From Xenoacremonium recifei (Eukaryota; Ascomycota; Sordariomycetes; Hypocreales; Nectriaceae): DNA of 64,000 bases. The first letter of the stretch is position 1. The number at the start of each line of letters is the position of its first letter. A program made the translations under genes and the position numbers. Of the stretch, positions 55,915 through 64,000 are shown in pieces. The notes beneath the pieces are model-generated. The model was not told the DNA's origin and did no database searches. It was given only the letters and a program-made list of their open reading frames with translations. The stretch covers positions 93,308-157,307 of the forward strand of contig WOFQ01000067.1 of assembly GCA_012184525.1 (NCBI GenBank). The letters run 5' to 3'.

Positions 55915-56199
55915 TCAAAACGCGGTGGGCGGCATGGGTGTTTTGTTTGCCTGACAACTGATTGCCGTGATCTGCAATCCGATCCCAGCCTCCAGGACCC
56001 GTCTCCTGTCAACAAGGTCATTTTGCTTTTCTTCTTCCTTCCATCGAGCTTCGGCTTCCATTCTAAGCTGTCTGCCAGTCCATTGCTGCGGGGTCACGCC
56101 AGTAGTTGGTGCGAATCCTTGGCCGCATTCTTGCAAGCCCAAGAGACTGGCTACTGACCGACACAACTGGTACAAGCTAAGGAATAGCTCGTGGTGCAT
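55915..56199 (-). CDS. Small hypothetical protein, 94 residues
   Basis: ATG at 56199 opens a frame ending at TGA 55915-55917. The central part, QLRMEAEARWKEEEKQNDLV followed by DRRRVLEAGIGLQIT, is charged, helical and protein-like. Its 3' half has a decayed second copy at 54655-54713, which supports it having been a defined unit rather than random sequence. There are two Cys in the first third and one near the end. The function is unknown. It may itself be a fragment of a longer mobile-element gene. Confidence 0.42.
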   Translation of the reverse strand: MHHELFLSLYQLCRSVASLLGLQECGQGFAPTTGVTPQQWTGRQLRMEAEARWKEEEKQNDLVDRRRVLEAGIGLQITAISCQANKTPMPPTAF

Positions 56200-57285
56200 T
56201 GAAGTTATTTCCGAACGCTTGGGTTCTCATTTCAGCTTGATTTGGGCTCCGAGACTGATGAAACGTCCTTCCTTTCATCGCTCTTGATTCCCGCGCCGGA
56301 TCGCTGAGCTGCCTCGTTGAGCGTGGTTCGGCCCGCCTTGAACCCACTCACACCTCGTGTGAAGGACCATTGATGGCTCGAGAACACAAGCAAAATAACG
56401 CGCATCTATGAACTCATCAAGCCTGGAAAACTATGGATCAAGGACTTCAAGTTCACGAAGACTCCAGCAATTTCGACGCTGTTTTGCATCTCGACGCCTG
56501 TAACATGCCTGACCGCCAAGAAAGGGCTTCTCCAGTCGTTAATGAACACAGCATGTTGATGCTTAGACATATAGGTGAAACTGACGAAAACACGGTCAAA
56601 TAAGTTATTGTAGTATAATTGAAGAAATAATCAATGCCATATCAGCCTGCCATAATTGGCCTCTCACTTCTCCTTGCGTCTTCGATTGAAGCGAGCCCCG
56701 ATGGGTGCTGAGACATGATTCCGATGCCATGCTCGCAACCGTGAATCACGCAGCTACCACTCTCATATTATGACAGGTGTCGTAACACGGGAAGCAGATA
56801 AAAGCATTAGGGGCTTATACTGTTATTAGGAATATACCATGGTGTCGGCTGTGAATCATTTGAGAACCCTGGGGTGCAAAAGTAGTATCAAATTTTATAA
56901 ACATCGATCGGAGAACCAACACGAGAAAAAAATGAGTATTGCTTTTACTCTGAGGAAGGTGCGCCCTGGCTTCCTAATTAATGCCACTGAACGAGGCCCC
57001 TTCTCACTCGCGCAGTCCGTTTCGTTCTCTTCTTCTCTTTCTCATCACTTGAACTTTCATTCGTTCCGAGCCCTCTGAACGGTTCTTCCTCTCGTTTCTC
57101 ACACCATTCGGGTTCCCTGTTACCAAATCTCATGGTAATCTCACAAAGAGCCCAAGGTCCGACTTAGTCGCCCAGAGATACAGGTCTGGCCTGCGTCCGC
57201 AACTCAGTCGGTAATCTAGATCTGCTGTTGAATACATGTTGTTGCTAACTGATTGCATATAGGTAAACCGCTGTCATCGCCAAAC
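56200..57285. other. Spacer before the SNF2-like gene
   Basis: AT-rich DNA with a CT-rich leader near 57000-57080 and a possible acceptor (GCATATAG at 57254-57261) just before the helicase start, so a non-coding first exon is possible. No supported gene. Confidence 0.4.
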
Positions 57286-60200
57286 ATGGCAACACTCGAT
57301 GCCCTAGGTCCAGACATAAACCCTGGCGAATGTAGTGTGCGGTCCTATGAAGAGCATGCCATAGAACTGATAGACCTCACTGCCGACTCCGACATTGAAG
57401 ACACCGCGAACAGTCAGATCTGCGACGCAACCTACAAAGTGAAAGAAGAAGACCTTAGCAATGGAACTGTCGATAACTCCTTCGATCCTGTGGAACAGAG
57501 GTTACTGGGCATCAGTGAGCTTGGCCAGGGCAATATGGTTGATGCGCAGCACACCGCACCTTATCAAGATGAATCGAGTCTGTTTGTGGAAGACGATACT
57601 TCGAAGGGATACGAAGTCCAATGCCTTGAGGACGAAGATCAAGATTTCGAGACCCAGCTTCACAGGGCCACCTCAGGTGCTCTATTCATGGGAAATCTGG
57701 ACAACAACAGCGACAGGGGCTCAGAATACGTGCCTGATGAGTTGGCCTCGCCGGGAACACCAGAGCATCGCGGCCGAGCAAGTTTTGCAGCTCAAGAGTG
57801 TCATACGAATAGCCATGTCTCTTCTGAAATCACGCTTTCAATAGAGGAGCTGACTGCAATGAAAGAGCATCTCATTGCGAAGAAAGTCAACTTATCACTG
57901 ACAGATGAGGAAGAGAAGGCACTTGCTAAACTAGAGGCACTACCTGACTCAGGTGAGGGAGAGACTGAATTCGCTGATAAGGATTCTGGCGATAGATCAT
58001 GCTCTTCGGATTCCAGCGACACTGACTCTGAGGACAATACTCCTGAGGCATCACATCCTGAAAGAATCGTTGGAGAATGCTACGTCTCCGAACCCAAGAA
58101 GAGGATGAGCCCACCGAAGAATGCAAGGGAGTACATGGCGCGATTCCACGAGAGAGAAGACCAGAAACGAATCCAGAGAGAGGAAACACAGGAGCGAAAG
58201 AGGAAAGACCGAGAAGCAGCTGGCAAACCCTTCAAAGCACCGAGGACAGCACGGAACCCTCACCCTGGCTCTGCTTCCCAGGTCGACAATTTCTTCAATA
58301 ACTTACAAAGAGACGAGCTTTCTATGAATAACGACGACACTCCTAGTGCGAATTCTATTGAGGCGAAGTCACACAAAGACCAATTTGCCAAGATCATGCA
58401 ATTCATGGAAGAGAGTAGCGACATACGCAGATCCAAACTCCAAGCACGAGACATTAAGGTCGCGGCCAAAATCTTCGGCACTAAGAAAGTGAAAGCCATC
58501 AACGGAAAGTGGCTTCTCAAGGGTATGAAAACGGCGCTGAAGGACTTCCAGATCTGTGGAACCTCGTGGATGGTGATGAGGGAGTTGGACAGAGTTGGGC
58601 CTTTTGGAGGTATGCTAGTTGACGCTCCAGGACTCGGGAAAACATTCCAAAGCATGGCCCTGATCATCGGAAATCCTCCAGACAAGAAAGATCGCAAGAT
58701 GTACTGCAAAGCGACCCTTGTCGTTGTCCCAAACAGCCAGACAGCAAAACAGTGGATGGATGAAATCGAAAGCCACTGCCAGAAGGAGACCTGGATTGAA
58801 ACTGTTCGATTCACATTGAAAGCGAACCAACATCCAGGATTCTGGAGCAAGCAGTCTATAGTGTGAGTGTTTCGGACTTTCAAGTAAGCCGATAACTGAT
58901 GAGATATAGGATTGCCACTTATGACGATCTTTCGCGACAATTCCCCAAGAAAGACGAACTCCAGGCTCTAAGGGAGCTTCACAGAGATGACCCACGAACA
59001 ATAGAAAGGGAGGCTATCAAGAAAGCAGGAGTTCTCTTCGAGATCGACTGGTACCGTGTCATTCTCGACGAAGCTCATGCCATGAAGAATCGGCACAGTC
59101 GCAGTATGTATACAGAGGCGCCGTTATGGTTATGACTAATTGTCGCGTAGCTGCGTACTTCAGCTGGCAGCTCAGAGCCAAGCATCACTGGGCTCTTACG
59201 GGAACTCCTCTGGCCAACTCAGTCGAAGGTCAGTATTGCCTGTTCCAATTCCCAGCGCCAAAGTGTCGAAAATTAAGGGAAATTCACAGAAATGTACCCT
59301 TACCTAAGATTTTTCCAATGCAAATTCACGAGAGAGTTCCAAGACTACAAGCAAAACTACATTCAGACGGTAGGCCATTACTCTGGATTTGAAGTTGAGC
59401 CGCACCGTAGCTAATAATCTATGTCCTCTATATCAGAGCGAGGCAATTCAGAATTTTGGTGCGCTCATCAAGCATGTCATGCTGAGACGGTGAGATTCAT
59501 TGCACGTTGACTTTGTAAGACTTCGACTGACACTACATAGAACGAAGAAAGACAGCTTTGTTGGTCACAAGATCATTACTCTTCCGAAGGAATCAGCGGA
59601 AGACTTATGGATCCCCCTCTCTAAAGAGGACAGAACAATCTACAAGTATTATTGAGAATTCAGCCGCTATTTTTTTTTTCTACGCGCCGTACTGACTTCT
59701 TTAGGGTCATCGATAGCCACTATGATGCTTTGATCCGCGGCATGAGTTCCGGAGATGATTTAAGTTCCACGAGAAACCGAATGGGGCCTCAAGATGCTCA
59801 GCAAAAAGCCGTCTACCACAAACTGCTGGAGCGATTCATGAAAACTCGGCAGGCCGTTTCCCATCCTTTCAGTCTGGAAAAGTTCTTTCGACAGAACTTA
59901 CCTCACCGCAAATCTCGTTTCCTCATGAATAAACTAGAGCGTTTAGGCATAGAGTCAATCTCGGCGCAGATTTATGACAACAAGGACGCAAGAAAGGGTC
60001 TCTAGAAGTATCAGAAGGGATTCCAGGCTCTTCAGACGTTCACCCAATCTGGTATGGGAGGTAAGTTCAACATGAACCTTCTCTTGAAGCTCGCCCATAA
60101 TGAGCAAGACACTCTGCATCGACAATGTCCAAGGTGCGAGAAATGTCCTCCGGTAGAGCCCGCGCAGGCGGCATTTGTGAGTTGATCCTAAAGAAAAGTA

Positions 60201-61205
60201 TTGTAATATGATGAACAAGGTTGACCTTCAAATGTTAGTGCGAGCATGTTTACTGCTCGAAATGCCTCATTAGTCTCCTTACAGAGGGGTTGAAAGCTCT
60301 TGACGAGGTAAGATATCTTTCAATTCTGCGAGCTCGACTAATCAAGGTGCACAAGGTACAATGCGTGCATGAAGATTGCGAGACCCAACTGGGTCTCGGC
60401 CCCGACATAGAAACGGTCACAAAAGCGCAGACCGACGCCGCCGATGAGAAGGGATTCAAGGAAGATGGGTACGATAGCAACAAGATGCAACTCTTGAGGA
60501 AAGCGGATGAGAATGGGTTCTTCGTCGCCTGCGATCATCTTGACGATGTCAGTCTACCTCCGAGTTCGAAAACTACCGCCGTCATGGCGGTCGTTCTCAC
60601 TTGGCTAGAGGAGGCTCCCGATGACAAGATCATCAGTGAGTACTATTCAGTCATAGTTTTGGTCTATTAAACTGACAGCACCCCAACAGTCTTCACACAG
60701 TTCATTCCAACTGTCAAGGTCTTGGGCCGTTTGCTGGGAATGGCTGAGATCGAGTTCTTGTACTTCGTAGGGAGTATGCCAGAGGACAGGAAGACCGACG
60801 CGATCAAAGCTTTCAAAGAGGACGAGAACAAGAAAGTCATGGTATGCCAGCCAGCCTTGTTCTTCTCCAACAACCCAGCTGACTTGATTATAGATTTGCT
60901 CACTTAAATGTGGTCAATCGCTCAATCTGGAAGTCGCTAATCGGGTTATCATCGTTGACCCCTGGTGGAATAAGACGTTGGAAGGCCAGGCCTTCGCTCG
61001 AGTCTGGAGATACGGTCAGAAAAAGAACTCGCACTTGGTGCGAATTTGGGCGCAAGACACCATCGATCAGAGAGTCAACGATCTCCAGGTCTCCAAGGCG
61101 CTGGCAATTGACCGGGCACTTCAGGACGACGGGAGCGTTCCCGAAACACCGACTTACTGGCAGCTGAAGAGACTTTTCGCACCAAGGGACGACGGCGACA
61201 ACTAA
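57286..61205 (+). pseudogene. SNF2/Rad5-like helicase with RING insert, in-frame stop
   Basis: Eleven exons can be joined with consistent phase: 57286-58862, 58910-59103, 59151-59228, 59290-59369, 59437-59489, 59541-59645, 59705-60176, 60239-60307, about 60356-60635, 60690-60841 and 60894-61205. Together they give a protein of about 1120 residues. Visible parts are an acidic N-terminus, Walker A (DAPGLGKT), ILDEAHAMKN, ALTGTPLANSVE, a RING finger (CPRCEKCPP, then CEHVYCSKC) between the two helicase lobes, and lobe 2 with FLYFVGSMPEDRK, CGQSLNLEVANRVIIVDPWW and QAFARVWRYGQ. This is the Rad5/Rad16/HLTF plan of DNA-repair or chromatin ATPases with E3 activity. A TAG at 60003-60005 interrupts codon 796, before the RING and lobe 2, so the product would be cut short and inactive as an ATPase. 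No intron in the right phase removes it. Confidence 0.75.
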
Positions 61206-62512
61206 AACTTTGAGGTGATGATAGATACATGGTCGATGACGGGCTTTTACAACGGAGAAAGCGCATTTGCATTGGGAGTTTGGTACAAGTGGGCTCAGGT
61301 AGTGGGTTTGCTTTACGGGAATGGCGTTTCTTATCTTCGAAACAGGCAGAGATGCATCGTCTTTCTACTTACTTAGCTGCTGGTCTTGGGGCTCTGGCAA
61401 ACTGGGATTTTCGAGAAAGGCCTCGGAGCAGTAGTGGAAGAAGACCTCGCCTCTGACGACAGGATTTTCAGATCAAGTCCTGAACAAGCTATCATCGATC
61501 TGGGACTGGAGTTAAATGATATTTACCATTCAAACTTGACTGTTCGCCTCTCACAAGGGTCTTGGTGGTTTCAAGTTCTGTCCGTAACCCATGACTAACG
61601 CACGTCATTGATCGTGCATCGCTTCGTCAATAAATCTGGAGATTGCCACTTTAAACTTCAAATTCGAACTCCTTATGCGATATATTGTTGGACTGAAGGG
61701 ATTCTCATAACACTTACCCGCCAGAGGATGGGCTGAGGACTAATTGATTCCAAAATTCTATTGGGTTTCGGACAGGACTCGTGAGTATCGGGATCTGAAT
61801 AAAGGGTCAGGCGGTCATTCAATATAAGCTGTATCTTCTTTGAACTTGGTTCTCGGTTTGTATGGCGGGTTTGTGACTCGCTCCCAATCGGAAAGTTTAT
61901 GCCTTCATGGCCGCCCTCGCAAAGACGAGATCCGTCGATATTGAAACGTCCATCCATGTTTGGAAGTCTGTGGGTTCGCATTAATGTCGGCCACGTCGAG
62001 GTTGGTTTGCTATTTTCCTCCACAAAGTTCAGACATTCTTAGATTCGTGAATTGTTTGTCGCTTGTCTTGGTTTGTGCAGTATGGAGGCCCGTCGGACTT
62101 GGAGTTATTTCTAGAGAGGTTTGGAATTATCAGAAAGAAAAGTGAGATGGCCCTCTTGCAAAGAGTGAATCGGGGTTGGGATACAGAATGTCGGCGATCC
62201 TAATCGGTTATTGTCGTCAAGCTTTGCAAAGGAATCGAGACTGGGAGTCATGACAACAAAATCCTTACTGTTTACTGACACAACCTCATTTTCACAAGTT
62301 GCCGAAAGCTGCTGCCTTACTTCATGGAAAACATCACTCCTTATTTATCTATATATGGCAACCCGCGACCCTGAATCTACTATCCCGAGAATCCCGAAAC
62401 AGTACCCGACCGTGTCAATGCCATACCCTTTCCTTCTTCCGTAATTGAACCCCATTCATCAGGTCAAAACCGGTAGAGGTACCTGGAGATGGTGACTCGA
62501 TGCTATGACAAT
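61206..62512. other. Spacer within the island
   Basis: About 1.3 kb downstream of the helicase gene. Short open frames only, with no family or splice structure that I can support. Confidence 0.4.
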
Positions 62513-62983
62513 TCAAGTCAGCATTTGCTGATCGGCTACGTTTGAAAGCTGGACGATCCATTCGCCGCCAATCTGTCTCTCGCACTTACGGCGTATTGCT
62601 GTAAGGGCGCGGTCGTCATACACCCGGTCGCGCAGAGGAAGACATTCACGGCGGGAGACAGAGCGGGAGGATTCGTACTGCTCGTCATACCGCTGGCGAC
62701 TCTGCATGGCCAGGGTGCAAGCGAGGTTGGGGAGGGCGTTGGTCTGAGCCCGAATATCATCGCGCAACTCGCGGACGGGTGGCGTTGCGCAGTGATGGGC
62801 TCGTGGAAAGCAGATGTCCATACTAAGAACAGGTGAAATGCGCCTTCCGACAGGCCTTGCAGCCCAGGCTGCGTTTCAATACACACTCCGCCCGGCCGGT
62901 GTTGATCAGGCGCTTGATGCAGGGGTAGCAGAGACTGCTCTGCTCATCGGGGGTGGCCTCATCCGAGGCGTCAGACTCACCAG
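62513..62983 (-). pseudogene. Frameshifted Cys-rich gene relic
   Basis: Read on the minus strand, 62983-62826 encodes a zinc-binding-like pattern (CYPCIKRLINTGRAECVL, then GCKACRKAHFTC) ending in TAG at 62825-62823. The next frame, from ATG 62821 to 62513, continues with PPVRELRDDIRAQTNALPNL and a charged C-terminus. The C-x2-C, Cys, C-x2-C-R, Cys order followed by helices resembles an uncharacterised Cys-rich domain I recall from repeat-associated fungal genes. The one-base shift between the parts suggests decay, or a missed intron. Confidence 0.45.
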
Positions 62984-63006
62984 ATTACTTTCCAGAATTA
63001 AAGCGC

Positions 63007-63030
63007 CATGGTGCGCCGTAGTGCACCATG
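63007..63030. repeat. Palindrome related to the 54.7 kb inverted repeat
   Basis: CATGGTGC and GCACCATG arms enclose GCCGTAGT. The GGTGCGCCGT core is shared with the right arm at 54743, in the same orientation, and AT-rich sequence follows in both places. Confidence 0.5.
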
Positions 63031-63192
63031 ATATCACGGCCATATAGTATAGTAACTTAATGAAATATAAGCAAATATGTCAAATACACAATGTACAGTG
63101 GTCTGCTTGATGTTGAGAGTTCATGGTGGCATACTTTGTAAAGCTAAGATCCTTTAGATCTCACATCTCACATCAGATAACGTGGTTGACAT

Positions 63193-63222
63193 GCGAGCGA
63201 ACCACACAAGCGAGCGAACCAC
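63193..63222. repeat. Two direct copies of GCGAGCGAACCAC
   Basis: Copies at 63193-63205 and 63210-63222. Their reverse complement (GTGGTTCGCTCGC) resembles the candidate element end at 63096 (AGTGGTCTGCTTG), so these may be subterminal transposase-binding repeats or nested ends. Confidence 0.5.
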
Positions 63223-63278
63223 TTTCCTTAGCCTATCCTAAACTTCGTCTTTAATTCTCACTTCTTCCACCACAATAA

Positions 63279-64000
63279 ATGGAATCTAATTCAAAAGAGG
63301 CCAGATTACTTTTAGCCCTTGAGGCTATCAAGCAAGACAAAAATATCAGTATCCGACAAGCCGCTAAACTCTATAATGTTGATCGCACAACCCTACGCAG
63401 CAGAATGAACGGACGACGCGCTCGATGCGATACTCGCGCCAATTCGATGAAATTGACTGTCCTTGAAGAGGAGGCTCTAGTCAAGTCTATCATTAACCTG
63501 GATTCGCGAGGATTCCCTCCCCGACTCAGTGGTGTTGAAGAAATGGCGAATCTCCTCCTCGCAGAGCGCGACGGCGGACGCGTTGGGCAGCACTGGGCGA
63601 ATCACTTTATTACTCGACAACCAGGGCTAAAGACGCGTTTCAATCGCGCCTATAACTTACAGAGGGCCCTCTGTGAAGATCCAATTGTCATTGACGCGTG
63701 GTTTCAGCTTGTGGCGAATATGAAGACCAAATATGGTATCCTCGATGAGGATTTCTATAACTTCGACGAGACTGGCTTCATAATGGGCATGATCTCATCT
63801 GCAATGGTCGTTACTGGCGCCGAACGACGCGGAAAGGCAAAAGCAGTGCAGCCTGGCAATCGAGAATGGGTTACGGTTATCCAAGGAGTTAATGCTAAAG
63901 GCTGGGCGATCCCGCCGTTCATCTTGGTCAAGGGGTCCTACCATCTCGGCGATTGGTATACAGAAGGCAACCTCCCGCCCTCCTGGATGATTAAGCCTAC
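63279..64000 (+). CDS. Pogo-type transposase (partial, runs off the window)
   Basis: ATG 63279 opens a frame with no stop up to the window end (240 codons). Residues about 5-50 form a psq-type helix-turn-helix (LLALEAIKQDKNISIRQAAK, YNVDRTTLRSRM), and about 60-125 a CENP-B-type second DNA-binding domain (LTVLEEEALVKSIINLDSRG, HWANHFITRQPGLKTRF). The DDE catalytic core then begins: YNFDETGF supplies the first Asp, followed by GNREWVTVIQGVNAKGWAIP. The visible part has no stop or frameshift, so the copy may be recent. The remaining catalytic residues lie beyond the edge, so its activity cannot be judged. Confidence 0.9.
   Translation, partial: MESNSKEARLLLALEAIKQDKNISIRQAAKLYNVDRTTLRSRMNGRRARCDTRANSMKLTVLEEEALVKSIINLDSRGFPPRLSGVEEMANLLLAERDGGRVGQHWANHFITRQPGLKTRFNRAYNLQRALCEDPIVIDAWFQLVANMKTKYGILDEDFYNFDETGFIMGMISSAMVVTGAERRGKAKAVQPGNREWVTVIQGVNAKGWAIPPFILVKGSYHLGDWYTEGNLPPSWMIKP

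Larger units (their letters stand above)
63096..64000 (+). mobile_element. Pogo/Fot1-like DNA transposon, left part
   Basis: The transposase gene at 63279 places the element. A plausible left end is CAGTGGTCTGCTTG at 63096, directly after a TA (63094-63095), the target used by Tc1/mariner/pogo elements. The boundary is inferred; the right end lies outside the window. Confidence 0.5.

Noticed and set aside
1..64000. CRISPR arrays, rRNA genes and bacterial-type operons
   Set aside because: None is expected in a fungal nuclear genome, and no regularly spaced repeats or rRNA-like blocks were seen.

Overview
The window is nuclear DNA of a filamentous ascomycete (Pezizomycotina). The signs are short introns of about 45-65 bases with GTRNGT donors and CTRAC-like branch points, fungal-only families (HET domain, Zn2Cys6 factor, ENA Na+-ATPase, Arb1, RGS-LOV photoreceptor), long gene-free spacers, and a pogo/Fot1-type transposon at the right edge. 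I cannot set the class or genus from sequence alone.

Layout. 1-8.9 kb: the open end of an unidentified gene, an F-box-like gene (-), a GFA-domain gene (+), a 4.2 kb gene-free stretch, and a tiny three-exon metallothionein gene (+) behind a clear TATA box. 11-24 kb: a HET-domain protein, a Sec14-type lipid-transfer protein and an MDP-1 phosphatase, followed by a Zn2Cys6 regulator, a D-erythronate-dehydrogenase-like enzyme and a peroxisomal (SKL-ending) FMN 2-hydroxyacid oxidase in a row on one strand. 24-43 kb: housekeeping genes, namely an ENA-type cation ATPase (-), Clp1 (-), inositol polyphosphate multikinase (-), Arb1 of the RNAi chaperone complex (+), an SNA3/PMP3-type membrane protein (-) and the splicing helicase Prp22 (+). 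43-52.5 kb: a 1927-residue ankyrin protein (-) and an RGS-LOV photoreceptor (-) resembling Botrytis BcLOV4.

54.6-64 kb looks different. It is an island of repeats and damaged genes: a 13-bp perfect inverted repeat with a related palindrome about 8.3 kb away, a duplicated and truncated gene fragment, an orphan 252-aa gene, a RING-containing SNF2/Rad5-like helicase with one in-frame stop, a frameshifted Cys-rich gene relic, and the left part of a pogo-like element whose transposase runs off the window.

Genes that may act together: the regulator, dehydrogenase and oxidase at 18.0-24.0 kb could be a small acid-sugar/hydroxyacid catabolic cluster (inference). Clp1 and Prp22 both serve mRNA processing, but sharing a neighbourhood does not imply co-regulation. 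Exon boundaries were read by eye from splice consensus and reading phase. Family assignments come from recognised motifs, without any database search.
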